Source: WHSV01 sp050694055 (lineage in GTDB: Bacteria; Actinomycetota; CADDZG01; WHSQ01). From it: a DNA stretch of 64,000 nt. Location: the NCBI GenBank assembly GCA_050694055.1, contig JBOGWX010000065.1, positions 25,972-89,971 on the forward strand. The letters run 5' to 3'. Numbering within the stretch: position 1 is the stretch's first letter; every line of letters begins with the position of its first letter. A model generated the notes under the pieces. That model ran no database searches. It was not told the DNA's origin and saw only the letters and a program-made list of their open reading frames with translations. This document shows positions 8,925-17,256 of the stretch, piece after piece. The position numbers and the translations under genes are program-made.

Positions 8925-9344
8925 ATGAGTGGTTACGAGATCCTCGAGCACACCGCCGACATCGGCCTGCGAGCCCATGGGACAAGGGTGGAGGACCTGT
9001 TCGAGCAGGCCACTCGCGGGCTTTGCGACATCGCCGGCATCTGGCAGCCGGACCGGTCGGGGGCCTGTGAACTGATTGACATCACCGTCGAGGCGCGCGA
9101 CCGTGAGGGGCTCCTGGTCGACTGGCTCAGCGAGGTGCTCTACGTGCACGATGCGCGCAATGCCGCACTCTCCTCGGTGCAGCTGAGCGAGGTTGGTGAT
9201 GAGCGCGCCGTCGGGCGCATACTGATCGAGCCTCTCGGAGTTGAAGCCGAGACGGCGATCCAGATCAAAGCCGTCACCTACCACCAGTTGGCCGTGCGCA
9301 AGTCATCTTCGGGATGGAGCGCGACCGTGTTCTTCGATATCTGA
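8925..9344 (+). CDS. Archease, activator of RtcB RNA ligase
   Basis: 139 residues, ATG start preceded by AGAGCGGAG. The opening EILEHTADIGLRAHG is the archease signature, with the metal-binding Asp in HTAD, and the protein ends in the conserved FFDI. Archease speeds guanylylation and turnover of RtcB. The rtcB gene follows 26 bases downstream, the classical pairing. The longer open frame that starts inside the FtsH-like gene is out of register with family length (about 140 residues) and was not used. Confidence 0.93.
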   Translation: MSGYEILEHTADIGLRAHGTRVEDLFEQATRGLCDIAGIWQPDRSGACELIDITVEARDREGLLVDWLSEVLYVHDARNAALSSVQLSEVGDERAVGRILIEPLGVEAETAIQIKAVTYHQLAVRKSSSGWSATVFFDI

Positions 9345-9370
9345 GAGCCTAGCGGGTAAGACGAAAGCCG

Positions 9371-10816
9371 ATGAGCGAGCCAAGACGCGTTGCCGAGTTC
9401 GAATGGGAACTACCGGTCGGTTTCGTCGATGGGATGAACGTACCGGGTCGAGTGTTCGCTTCCAAAGATCTTTTCGACAAGGCGCTGGCGGATCGGGCAG
9501 CCGAGCAAGTTGCCAACGTTGCAACGCTTCCGGGCATCGTTGGTGCAAGTTACGCGATGCCCGACATCCACTGGGGCTACGGTTTTCCCATCGGCGGCGT
9601 CGCAGCGACCGATCCCGACGCGGGTGGCGTGCTGTCACCTGGGGGTGTCGGCTTCGACATCGGGTGCGGAGTGCGTCTCATGCGCACCGACCTCCAGCGC
9701 GACGACCTGCTCGACTCGTTGAAGGAGGTAGTGGATGCTCTGGGACGCCACGTGCCGCGCGGCGTTGGCGGGAGCGGTCGGTTGAAGCTGAAGGGCGGCG
9801 ACCTTGATCGCGTTCTCACCGAAGGTGTCGCCTACGCGGTCGAGCGCAATGCCGGATGGGACGAAGACCTCGAGTCCTGTGAGGATTCGGGCACTCTCCC
9901 CGACGCCGACACCTCCCAGGTGTCCGAGCGCGCCAAAGAGCGCGGAACGAGCCAGCTCGGCAGTCTCGGGGCGGGCAACCACTTCTTGGAGGTCCAGGTC
10001 GTAGACGAGATTCGCGACGCGCGTGCGGCAGAAGTCCTCGGCCTCAGTTCTGGTCAGGTGTGCGTGATGATTCACTCGGGCTCGCGCGGCATAGGGCACC
10101 AGACCTGCACGGACTACCTGCGCTCGATCGACCGGCTCGGCAACACCTTCGGTTACGAACCACCCGACCGGCAACTCGCGTGCGCTCCTCTGAGCCATGA
10201 CCTCGCGGAGAGCTACCGGCGGGCCATGAACGCGTGTGGCAACTTTGCGCTTGCCAATCGCCAGGTGCTAATGGACGGCGCGCGCAAGGCCTTCGAGTCC
10301 GTCTTCTCTCGCTCGGCGCGAGACCTGGGGATGCGCCTCGTCTACGACGTGGCTCACAACCTGGCGAAGCTCGAAGCGCACACGGTCGATGGTGCGAAGC
10401 GCCGGGTATGTGTGCACCGGAAGGGCGCGACCCGGGCCTTCGGCCCGAGCCACTCTGATCTCCCCGAGCGCTTCCGTCAGACGGGGCAGCCCGTATTGAT
10501 CCCGGGGTCGATGGGCACCGCCTCGTTCATCCTGACGGGCACCGACGAGTCGGGTGAGAGATCGTTCTCGTCGACCTGTCACGGAGCGGGCCGGGCGATG
10601 TCGCGCACGAAAGCCAAGAAGCAGATGAGCGGGCAGGATCTCCGTAGACGGCTGGAGGGCGAGGGCATCGTCCTCGCGAAGACGCGCTGGAAGTCGTTGA
10701 GCGAGGAGGCTCCCTACGCCTACAAGGACGCCGAGGAGGTCGTCGAGACCTGCGAGGGGGCCGGGCTCAGCCGTGTCGTCGCCCGCCTGCGACCGATGGG
10801 CGTGGTAAAGGGCTGA
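9371..10816 (+). CDS. rtcB: RtcB-type RNA-splicing ligase (3'-phosphate/5'-OH)
   Basis: 481 residues, the length of the well-studied archaeal enzymes. RtcB joins 2',3'-cyclic phosphate or 3'-phosphate ends to 5'-hydroxyl ends using GTP and manganese, in tRNA splicing or RNA repair. Visible motifs are GGVGFDIGCGVR (metal-binding Asp and Cys, about 96-99), SLGAGNHFLE, MIHSGSRGIGHQ, GSMGTASFIL, and STCHGAGRAMSRTKA with the guanylated His near 403. The C-terminus LRPMGVVKG is also canonical. All catalytic residues appear intact. It is the last gene of the FtsH-like/archease/rtcB run; RNA repair after stress is more likely than tRNA splicing in a bacterium. Confidence 0.96.
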   Translation: MSEPRRVAEFEWELPVGFVDGMNVPGRVFASKDLFDKALADRAAEQVANVATLPGIVGASYAMPDIHWGYGFPIGGVAATDPDAGGVLSPGGVGFDIGCGVRLMRTDLQRDDLLDSLKEVVDALGRHVPRGVGGSGRLKLKGGDLDRVLTEGVAYAVERNAGWDEDLESCEDSGTLPDADTSQVSERAKERGTSQLGSLGAGNHFLEVQVVDEIRDARAAEVLGLSSGQVCVMIHSGSRGIGHQTCTDYLRSIDRLGNTFGYEPPDRQLACAPLSHDLAESYRRAMNACGNFALANRQVLMDGARKAFESVFSRSARDLGMRLVYDVAHNLAKLEAHTVDGAKRRVCVHRKGATRAFGPSHSDLPERFRQTGQPVLIPGSMGTASFILTGTDESGERSFSSTCHGAGRAMSRTKAKKQMSGQDLRRRLEGEGIVLAKTRWKSLSEEAPYAYKDAEEVVETCEGAGLSRVVARLRPMGVVKG

Positions 10817-10839
10817 TCCGCCGGGAGACTCCCGTCTGC

Positions 10840-11703
10840 TCAGCCGGTACCGATGAAGAGATCGTCCTCGGGATTCTCGGTCTCGACCGTCGAAGTCACC
10901 AGGGTGTAGTCCTCCCACGGATAAACCTTTCTGATCACGTCGTCGGGGATGGCAAACCACCATGAGTCGGGGTCGATCTGCGTCGCGTGGGCGAGCAGAG
11001 CCTTGGTGCGAAGCTCGACGTAGTCACCGACATCAACCCGGGCGGTTATCTCCGGCTCTCGAAAGCCGTTCTCCTCCCAGCGTTCGAGCCACCCCTCATA
11101 AGGGCTCTCCCTGCCCTCGTCGATCATCGCTTGATGCAGCGCCATCATGCGCTGCTTCGAAAAGGTTGCGAAGTAGTAGAGCTTCGAGGGTTGCCACGGC
11201 TCGCCTCGGTCACGATGCAACTCCGGGTCGCCGGCCTCGCTGAACGCCTGCGTCCCCCACTCGTGCACCCGCACGTGATCCGGATGCTCGTAGCCTCGAG
11301 ACTCGTCGTAGCAGAGCACGACCTCGGGCCGCTCCTTGCGAATGATCTCGACCAGGCGGCCCACGGCCTCGGCGGGATCAGCATTGGTGAAGGCCTCGGG
11401 ATGAGAGTTAGACGGCCGGCCCGGCATCCCCGAGTCCCGATATCCGAGGAGGTAGACCTCGGCCACCCCGAGCATGTCGCACGCCGTCTGCAATTCGGCC
11501 TTGCGAATCTCGTCGATGCGATCGAGGATTCCCGGCTGGTCCATCCGGGGATTGAGGATCTCGCCCTCCTCGCCGCCGGTTGTGCAGACCAGCACCACGC
11601 GCACGCCCTGGTTCGCATAGAGGGCCATGGTCCCCGCGCCCTTCGACGACTCATCGTCTGGATGAGCGTGAATGGCCAGCAGGCAACTCCGTTTCTGAGG
11701 CAT
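10840..11703 (-). CDS. mca: Mycothiol S-conjugate amidase (PIG-L family)
   Basis: 287 residues, ATG start. Mca cleaves mycothiol S-conjugates to a mercapturic acid and GlcN-Ins, a detoxification route specific to Actinomycetota. The zinc-binding AHPDDESSKGAGTMA (from about residue 12), the TTGGEEGEILNP segment and HPDHVRVHEWG match Mca more closely than the biosynthetic deacetylase MshB, as does the 287-residue length. An inositol-1-phosphate synthase gene at 46.7 kb supplies the mycothiol precursor and supports this. The gene is divergent from the next with only 17 bases between, and shows a TAGCCT -10 element six bases before the ATG with no Shine-Dalgarno. Confidence 0.88.
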   Translation of the reverse strand: MPQKRSCLLAIHAHPDDESSKGAGTMALYANQGVRVVLVCTTGGEEGEILNPRMDQPGILDRIDEIRKAELQTACDMLGVAEVYLLGYRDSGMPGRPSNSHPEAFTNADPAEAVGRLVEIIRKERPEVVLCYDESRGYEHPDHVRVHEWGTQAFSEAGDPELHRDRGEPWQPSKLYYFATFSKQRMMALHQAMIDEGRESPYEGWLERWEENGFREPEITARVDVGDYVELRTKALLAHATQIDPDSWWFAIPDDVIRKVYPWEDYTLVTSTVETENPEDDLFIGTG

Positions 11704-11720
11704 GCAAGTAGGCTACCCGG
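11704..11720. promoter_or_regulatory. Bidirectional leaderless promoter, overlapping -10 elements
   Basis: The whole spacer between two divergent genes is 17 bases. On the plus strand TAGGCT (11709-11714) stands six bases before GTG 11721. On the minus strand TAGCCT (11715-11710) stands six bases before ATG 11703. The two hexamers share five bases in TAGGCTA. Both genes lack a ribosome-binding site, so both transcripts would start at the start codon and RNA polymerase could engage only one direction at a time. Confidence 0.6.
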
Positions 11721-12269
11721 GTGTCGCCCCTAGCCCTGCAAGGAGACTTCTTCGATCGTGTACGTACGGTCGCCGTCGCCCTCATGATCGCTGCCGGGGC
11801 CGCCATAGTCATCGGCTCGTTGTTCGAATGGGTGTCGCTCTCCGATGTCCCCGAACCGGCTGAGGATGCCGACTTCGGGACCGGAGAAGCCTTTGACGAC
11901 GAGGAGCAGAGGACCGAGCCGGTGGCCGGAACCGCAACGCCCTACGGCGTCAACTCGATCATCGCCGGGGTGGTGCTCATGGCTTCGGCCTTGGTGCTGC
12001 TGGTGCGCCGGCGAGGCAAGTGGGCCTGGTTCGGGTTTCTCTCGGCGGTGGTCGTGGGCGGGTTCGCGATTGCCTCGTACCGGGCGATCGCCGACACCGC
12101 CTCTCCTCTCTACCAGGAGTTGGACCTCGTCGGCAGGGCGAGCCCGGGGTTCGGGCTCACGCTCGTTGCCGCCGGAGCCATCACCGGATTGGTGGCTTCG
12201 GTCGCGGGTGTGATCGCAACCCCTTACCGAGAACCGGAAGGTGCCTCCGGCTCGGAAACCCGGTCGTGA
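11721..12269 (+). CDS. Hypothetical membrane protein
   Basis: 182 residues, GTG start fixed by the TAGGCT -10 element six bases upstream. Four hydrophobic helices (about 15-36, 76-95, 101-120, 136-165) with an acidic loop after the first one (EPAEDADFGTGEAFDDEEQ). The W at the end of helix 1 and the helix pattern resemble small uncharacterised actinobacterial integral membrane proteins. No enzyme motif is visible. It converges with the LysM-transglycosylase gene, leaving 7 bases between stop codons. Confidence 0.7.
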   Translation: MSPLALQGDFFDRVRTVAVALMIAAGAAIVIGSLFEWVSLSDVPEPAEDADFGTGEAFDDEEQRTEPVAGTATPYGVNSIIAGVVLMASALVLLVRRRGKWAWFGFLSAVVVGGFAIASYRAIADTASPLYQELDLVGRASPGFGLTLVAAGAITGLVASVAGVIATPYREPEGASGSETRS

Positions 12270-12276
12270 GCCGGCC

Positions 12277-13320
12277 TCAGAAGCGGGTGGTGTGTGCGTT
12301 CACGGCGGCGACGTAAACGCGCTGGTAGCGGTGCAACTTGCTACCGACATTGCCGGGGCCCGAGTAGTAGGCCGCGAGTGCCTGGTCCTGGGTGGGCATG
12401 ATGGACAGCAGATAGCGCATGTACGACACGCCCATCTTGATGTTGTCGTGAGCCTTGCGCACATCGAGAGACGCCCCACCGAGAAGGATCTTGTTGACCC
12501 AGCGCGCCGTGGCCGGCATGACCTGCATGACTCCGATGGCGCCGGCGCTGGAGACGACGTCCTGCTGCCATCCGCTCTCCTGGTAAGCCATCGCCTTGAT
12601 CAGAGACGGATTGACCCCGTTGGCCACGGCCTCCTGCTCCAACAGGTAGCCGATCTCGCCGGAGCTCACGGGGGCCGGCGCGACCGCCGCCGGCGCGCCG
12701 CCGGCGCCACCCGCTGGCACCGAGAGCGACGTGCCCGCAACCACGAAGTTCGGGTTCGAGATGCCGTTGGCGCGCGCCAGGGCCGAGACCGTCACGCCGA
12801 AACGAACGGCGATGTCGGAGAGAGTCTCGCCGGCCTGCACGGTGTGGCTCGCGGCCCCAGTCGCGCTCGATCCACCGGTTCCGTGCGCGCCCGCGACCTT
12901 GATGGTCGTACCCGCAACCACCAGATTGGGGTTCGAGATGCCGTTGGCCCTCGCCAGCGCGTCCACCGTCGTTCCAAAGCGTCGCGCGAGAGCCCACAGG
13001 GTCTCGCCGGCCTGCACGGTGTGCGCCGAACCCGACGAGACGGCCGTCGATCCTCCATCCGTCCCCGGAATGCGGAGCGAGGTTCCCGCCACCACCAGAT
13101 TGGGGTCGGCCAGACCGTTCGCTCGAGCCAGCGCTCTCGTCGTCGTCCCGTAGCGAACCGCAAGGTCGGAAAGGGTCTCACCCTTCGCCACGACATGCTG
13201 GGCGGCGTGGGCGATGGCGGACTGCCCGGCCCACAACACGGCCGCGGTTCCCACGACGGCGGGACCGCGCCGTTTCGGGCGGGACCTCAGGTGCCTGCCC
13301 CGATACCCGGCTAGACGCAT
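12277..13320 (-). CDS. Secreted LysM-containing lytic transglycosylase
   Basis: 347 residues from the ATG with GAGGTGA eight bases upstream. A basic, signal-like N-terminus with an A-x-A site near residue 38 (AIAHAAQHV) leads into three LysM repeats (HVVAKGETLSDLAVRYG, HTVQAGETLWALARRFG, HTVQAGETLSDIAVRFG), each about 50 residues, joined by Gly/Ser/Ala linkers. The C-terminal SLT domain (about 225-347) has the catalytic Glu in AYQESGWQ, plus AIGVMQVMPATA and AAYYSGPGNV. It should bind and cleave peptidoglycan outside the membrane. The longer upstream open frame was rejected because it lacks a signal sequence and a ribosome-binding site. Confidence 0.92.
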   Translation of the reverse strand: MRLAGYRGRHLRSRPKRRGPAVVGTAAVLWAGQSAIAHAAQHVVAKGETLSDLAVRYGTTTRALARANGLADPNLVVAGTSLRIPGTDGGSTAVSSGSAHTVQAGETLWALARRFGTTVDALARANGISNPNLVVAGTTIKVAGAHGTGGSSATGAASHTVQAGETLSDIAVRFGVTVSALARANGISNPNFVVAGTSLSVPAGGAGGAPAAVAPAPVSSGEIGYLLEQEAVANGVNPSLIKAMAYQESGWQQDVVSSAGAIGVMQVMPATARWVNKILLGGASLDVRKAHDNIKMGVSYMRYLLSIMPTQDQALAAYYSGPGNVGSKLHRYQRVYVAAVNAHTTRF

Positions 13321-13380
13321 CGAATATTCACCTCGTCCTTGTTTGACAGAAGCAACATCAAGCACAACAGACCACAGAAG

Positions 13381-13418
13381 TGTCAAGACGCGGACCCTAA
13401 TTACGATGGTGTTATTAG
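13381..13418 (-). promoter_or_regulatory. Possible promoter and operator of the LysM-transglycosylase gene
   Basis: On the minus strand a perfect TTGACA (13386-13381) lies about 60 bases before the start codon. A convincing -10 is not seen; TTGATG with a 19-base spacer is the best candidate. Just upstream lies an imperfect palindrome CTAATTAC-GATGGT-GTTATTAG (13397-13418, 7 of 8 positions paired), which could bind a dimeric regulator. Confidence 0.3.
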
Positions 13419-13524
13419 CGCTCGCGCGACGGAGCGTGGCCGTCGGCGGAGGTTTCACTACGGAGAGCGAGGCGGCTTCCCCATGGGAGGGCCGTGAAGC
13501 AACCCCGACCAACCACCGAGTTCT

Positions 13525-15279
13525 CTAGCAGTTGCGGCGCTCGACGATCATCGGTCCACTCTGGTAGCGGGTGAAGAACTCCTCTTCAGCGCCTCCGGGG
13601 AAGATGCGCGTGACCACTATGTCGAACCCCTCGTGGCCCGAGTCGACCACGACCTGCTCGCCCTTTTCCAGAGCGCGGTTCTCGCGGCACTCCGGCTCGG
13701 GTGGCTCGAAGTTGTAAGGCGCACTCGTGACCGACTCGATATCGCCATCGACGTTGCCGTAGAAGGTCACGGTGATAGAGGTGTCGGTGTACGCGGTGTC
13801 GATGAAGATGCCGGCCTCGGAATCATTGAGAAACGCGAGATCGGGGGCCGGTGAAGAAATGGTTGCCTCACGCCCCATCGGATAGCGGCTGATGTAATAC
13901 GAGTGCGCCTGATACTCGAGAAAGTCGTAGCCACCGAAGTAGATGGCATTGAAAAAGGTCGTGGCGAACTGACTGATGCCTCCTCCGATCTCCTCTACGA
14001 ACTCCCCATCGCGTATGGCCGGTGCTCCGACGAAACCCTTTGCGGTCGTGCGGGGCCCGACGAAGTCGTTGAGCGAGAAGCTCTCGCCCGGCTCGACGAC
14101 CACCCCATCAACCAGATCCGCTATCACATGGATATTCGCGACGCGCGGCTCGCAGCAGGCGTGCTCAGTCGTGAAGCTCGACACCTGCTCCGTGATGTTC
14201 AGGTCTTTGGCGTCTTTCGTGGTGAAGTCGGCCTGGACGGTGGCGCCCTTCAACGCAGCGGTGCGACTTCGCTTGGATGCGACCGTGAGTATCTGCTTGG
14301 CCGTCTTCTTGGGCTCGAAGGAGAAACCCTGTAACGACGGCACGACGTCCACGGTTGTGCCCGAGAGCTGAAAGGTTGCATCCTGTGGTTCCGTTTCGAG
14401 GTCCGCAGCTCGATCGCCCACGCGTTCGCTCAATTTCCTCGGCTTGACGCGTAGCTCCAGTTCGGTCTGCCCATCGCCCTCGACGACGATGACATCGACA
14501 ATCGCACCGAGATCCTTGGGCGTGATCGTCAGGGTGCCGTTCGGACGCGTAAGCGTGATGGCTTCTGCGACCAGATTCTCGGCTCTCTCGGCAAGCGCGT
14601 CGACGTCGTCATCGTCGGTCGGGGGCTCGGCTTCTTCGGTAGAGGCCACGATGCGGTCGTCACCGGGCGTCCGAGCGGCACGCACAACCTTGTCGTTCAA
14701 CTCGTCCTCGAGGAGGAGGATCCCAGGCTCGGGGTACAGCGGTGTGACCTTCGAACCCTTGAATTCGAGATCCCCCGGGAACGGTTGCGTCGAGAGCTCG
14801 TCGTCGTTCCTCTCGAGCCATGACTGGAACTCGTCGTCGTCCAGGTGATCGTCCGGTTCCACGGTGATGTTGCCGAACGTCGCCAGCAGATGGTCTCCCA
14901 GAGCCGCCAGTGGATTTCCCTGCCGGCCGCGCTCCAGGACGTTCTCGGCCGTTTCCAGCACGTCGATTCGATAGCCCATGTCGGTGCCCGAGGTCGTGAC
15001 CACGGTGTCGTCGTCGCTCGGCGAGACTCTCAGCACTTCGTCTCCTCGTTTCTGCTGCACCTCTCTGAGGGCGCGACGCAGTTCCTCCCCACCGAGTCCC
15101 CCTACGTCTTCACCCGCAACGGTCGTGCCGGGAAGCGCCCCCGCCCGCGCCACTCGGAACACGAGGAGCAGGATGGCGCACAACGCGAACAGCGCAACCA
15201 CGATGAAGATCGTCAGTCGCGTTGCCCTCGGTAAGTTGGTATACGAACGCACGCCACCACCACGATAACGAGCGGGCAT
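13525..15279 (-). CDS. VanW-family protein with PG-binding-4 domains
   Basis: 584 residues from the ATG 12 bases after the nadA stop. An N-terminal membrane anchor (about 18-42) precedes repeats resembling the PG_binding_4 (YoaR-like) domain, beginning PGTTVAGEDVGGLGGEEL. The C-terminal VanW domain (about 400-550) has PGESFSLNDFVGPRT, GGGISQFATTFFNA and YPMGREATISSP. VanW proteins are surface-exposed and linked to the cell envelope; their activity is unknown. A pair of adjacent cysteines (HACCEP) near the middle may form an extracellular disulfide. It is probably read from the nadC-nadA transcript. Confidence 0.86.
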   Translation of the reverse strand: MPARYRGGGVRSYTNLPRATRLTIFIVVALFALCAILLLVFRVARAGALPGTTVAGEDVGGLGGEELRRALREVQQKRGDEVLRVSPSDDDTVVTTSGTDMGYRIDVLETAENVLERGRQGNPLAALGDHLLATFGNITVEPDDHLDDDEFQSWLERNDDELSTQPFPGDLEFKGSKVTPLYPEPGILLLEDELNDKVVRAARTPGDDRIVASTEEAEPPTDDDDVDALAERAENLVAEAITLTRPNGTLTITPKDLGAIVDVIVVEGDGQTELELRVKPRKLSERVGDRAADLETEPQDATFQLSGTTVDVVPSLQGFSFEPKKTAKQILTVASKRSRTAALKGATVQADFTTKDAKDLNITEQVSSFTTEHACCEPRVANIHVIADLVDGVVVEPGESFSLNDFVGPRTTAKGFVGAPAIRDGEFVEEIGGGISQFATTFFNAIYFGGYDFLEYQAHSYYISRYPMGREATISSPAPDLAFLNDSEAGIFIDTAYTDTSITVTFYGNVDGDIESVTSAPYNFEPPEPECRENRALEKGEQVVVDSGHEGFDIVVTRIFPGGAEEEFFTRYQSGPMIVERRNC

Positions 15280-15290
15280 GGTTAGCCGTT

Positions 15291-16265
15291 TCAGCTGATG
15301 GCGATCATGCGTTCGATCGCAACGCGCGCGCGAGCCGCAATGTCGTTGCCGACGGTGATCTCGTCTTGTCTCGTTTCGAGACAGCGGAGGAGTTTGCCGG
15401 GCGTGATCATCTTCATGAACCCGCATTCGGCGCGGGGGTTGGCCGGAATATACTCGGCGGTCGGATTCTCTCTGCGGAGCCTGTGCATCATGCCCGTCTC
15501 GGTGGCGACGATGAACTCCTTCGCGCTCGACGTGCGCGCTCGCTCAACCATGCCTCCCGTGCCCAGCACGAAGGTTCGGTCCGCGGGAAGGTCTCCGGTC
15601 GACAGCAGGTACATACACTGTGACGAACAACCACACTCTGGGTGCACGTGGAGTTCGGCGTCGGGATGCCGCTCCATGGTGCTGGAGATATCGCTGGGGT
15701 CGATGCCGGCGTGGACGTGACACTCACCCATCCAAACGTGCATCTTTCGACCGGTCACACGCTCGACGTGCGCGCCCAGGAACATGTCTGGGCCGAAGAG
15801 AATCTCGGCATCGGAGGGTAGCGACAGCACGACCTTGGCCGCGTTGGCGGAGGTCACGCAATAATCGGTCTCGGCCTTGACCTCCGCCGTCGTGTTCACG
15901 TACATCACCACGAGTGCGCCGGGGTGTTGCGCCTTCCACGCCCGGAGTTCCTGCGCCGTGATCGAGGCAGCGAGCGAGCAACCGGCTTGCTTGTCGGGGA
16001 TGAGAACCCGCTTGTCCGGTGCGAGGATCTTCGCCGTCTCCGCCATGAAGTGCACGCCACAGAACACGATGGTCGAAGCGTCCGTCTCGGCGGCTATGCG
16101 AGACAGTTCGAGCGAGTCGCCCACGAAATCGGCAACATCCTGGATCGCAGGTACCTGATAGTTGTGCGCCACGATGATCGCGTCGCGCTCGCGTGCAAGG
16201 CGGCGGACGTCGGCCGCCCAACTCTCGTCGACACCGGTGCGGAGAGCCTCCGCGGACAATGCCAT
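15291..16265 (-). CDS. nadA: Quinolinate synthase
   Basis: 324 residues. NadA condenses iminoaspartate with dihydroxyacetone phosphate to quinolinate using a [4Fe-4S] cluster. The fold is clear from IIVAHNYQVPAIQDVADFVG, FCGVHFMAETAKIL, the MGECHVHAGI segment and HPECGCSSQCMYLLSTG. Cysteines for the cluster are present in FCGVHFM, HPECGC and the AECGFMKMI segment. The ATG is preceded by GGAGGTAGAGGAG, itself part of a tandem duplication. No nadB lies beside it; the iminoaspartate source must be encoded elsewhere. Confidence 0.95.
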   Translation of the reverse strand: MALSAEALRTGVDESWAADVRRLARERDAIIVAHNYQVPAIQDVADFVGDSLELSRIAAETDASTIVFCGVHFMAETAKILAPDKRVLIPDKQAGCSLAASITAQELRAWKAQHPGALVVMYVNTTAEVKAETDYCVTSANAAKVVLSLPSDAEILFGPDMFLGAHVERVTGRKMHVWMGECHVHAGIDPSDISSTMERHPDAELHVHPECGCSSQCMYLLSTGDLPADRTFVLGTGGMVERARTSSAKEFIVATETGMMHRLRRENPTAEYIPANPRAECGFMKMITPGKLLRCLETRQDEITVGNDIAARARVAIERMIAIS

Positions 16266-16308
16266 CCCTACTCCTCTACCTCCAACATCTTCACTCCTCT
16301 ACCTCCAA
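16263..16308 (-). repeat. 23-bp tandem duplication at the nadC-nadA junction
   Basis: Two adjacent 23-base copies (16286-16308 and 16263-16285) match at 20 positions. Each carries TTGGAGGTAGAGGAG followed by a stop codon and an ATG. The upstream copy encodes the last residues of NadC (LEVEE); the downstream copy supplies the nadA ribosome-binding site and start. Confidence 0.9.
16268..16288 (-). other. Six-codon minicistron MLEVEE between nadC and nadA
   Basis: The first ATG of the duplicated unit opens a frame ATG-TTG-GAG-GTA-GAG-GAG-TAG that ends two bases before the nadA ATG. It has a strong ribosome-binding site within the end of nadC. It may be an accident of the duplication, but ribosomes ending here would be placed directly on nadA. 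Confidence 0.4.
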
Positions 16309-17181
16309 CGCGAGATCGATCGAGGGAGCCGAATGCGTCAGCGCCCCCACGGAGATCAGATCCACCCTCGTCAGCGCGTAAGAACGAACCGTGTCGAGAT
16401 TGATTCCCCCCGAAACCTCCAACAGAGCTCGGCCTCGGGTGACACGGACCGCTTCGGCGACCATGCCGGGAGCCATGTTGTCGAGCAGTATGGCATCGGC
16501 ACCCTCGTTCAGCGCCTCGTCGAGCTCGTCCAGAGTGCTCACCTCGACCTCTATGCGAAGGCCATGGGGTGCGTTGGCGCGGACCCGACGAAGCGCCTTC
16601 GTCACCCCGCCGGCGGCAGCCAGATGGTTGTCCTTGATGAGTACCCCGTCGTCCAGTCCGTAGCGATGGTTCGAGCCACCCCCCACCGCGACGGCGTACT
16701 TCTGGAGAGCTCGTAGGCCCGGAGTCGTCTTGCGCGTATCGACGATTCTGGCGCCGGTGCCGGCGACGGCGTCGACGTAGCGAGCGGTGGTAGTCGCCAC
16801 GCCACAGAGCCTGGCCAGCAGGTTGAGAGCAGTTCGCTCGGCCGTAAGAATGGGGGCCAGCGGGCCCTGGATACGAGCGATGACGTCGCCGGATTCGACC
16901 CGGCCCCCGTCCCCCGCGACCGCCTTGAACTCGAGCACGTTGCCGGCCGGCCTACCGACCGCCCCGTCCCCGGTCGTGGAGCGAGCCGCCAGTTCGAAGC
17001 ACACCCCCGCGGCGTTCATCCCCGCGACCACGCACGGGGCGCGCGCCTCGATGCGCGCTCGTCCCAGTAGATTGGGAGGCACCAGCGCGTTGGTCGTGAC
17101 GTCGCCGCGACCGATGTCCTCGGCGAGCCAGGCGGCGACGAGGTGGTGAAGGTCTGCGGAGGGGAGTCGGGGGGTGGTCAT
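16291..17181 (-). CDS. nadC: Nicotinate-nucleotide pyrophosphorylase (carboxylating)
   Basis: 296 residues. NadC converts quinolinate and PRPP to nicotinate mononucleotide. Recognised by LAEDIGRGDVTTNALV, the TERTALNLLARLCGVATTT helix, DTRKTTPGLRALQKYAV, GGGSNHRYGLDDGVLIKDNH and ILLDNMAPGMV, which hold the Arg/Lys/His substrate contacts. The ATG start gives a standard length. It lies 25 bases upstream of nadA, so the two genes form a nadC-nadA unit followed by the VanW-like gene. Confidence 0.96.
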   Translation of the reverse strand: MTTPRLPSADLHHLVAAWLAEDIGRGDVTTNALVPPNLLGRARIEARAPCVVAGMNAAGVCFELAARSTTGDGAVGRPAGNVLEFKAVAGDGGRVESGDVIARIQGPLAPILTAERTALNLLARLCGVATTTARYVDAVAGTGARIVDTRKTTPGLRALQKYAVAVGGGSNHRYGLDDGVLIKDNHLAAAGGVTKALRRVRANAPHGLRIEVEVSTLDELDEALNEGADAILLDNMAPGMVAEAVRVTRGRALLEVSGGINLDTVRSYALTRVDLISVGALTHSAPSIDLALEVEE

Positions 17182-17256
17182 GCTGTTGCACCCAAGCCTA
17201 TCGGGAAGCTCCGGGCTCCCCGCACCACTGTGCGCGGGCGGCAGTGGCTCCGGCGG

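Noticed and set aside
12241..13314. 357-codon plus-strand open frame opposite the LysM-transglycosylase
   Set aside because: Its repeats are just the reverse strand of the LysM repeats.
13321..13524. Cyclic di-AMP (ydaO-type) riboswitch upstream of the LysM gene
   Set aside because: Such genes often carry one, but the conserved core sequences were not found in the spacer.
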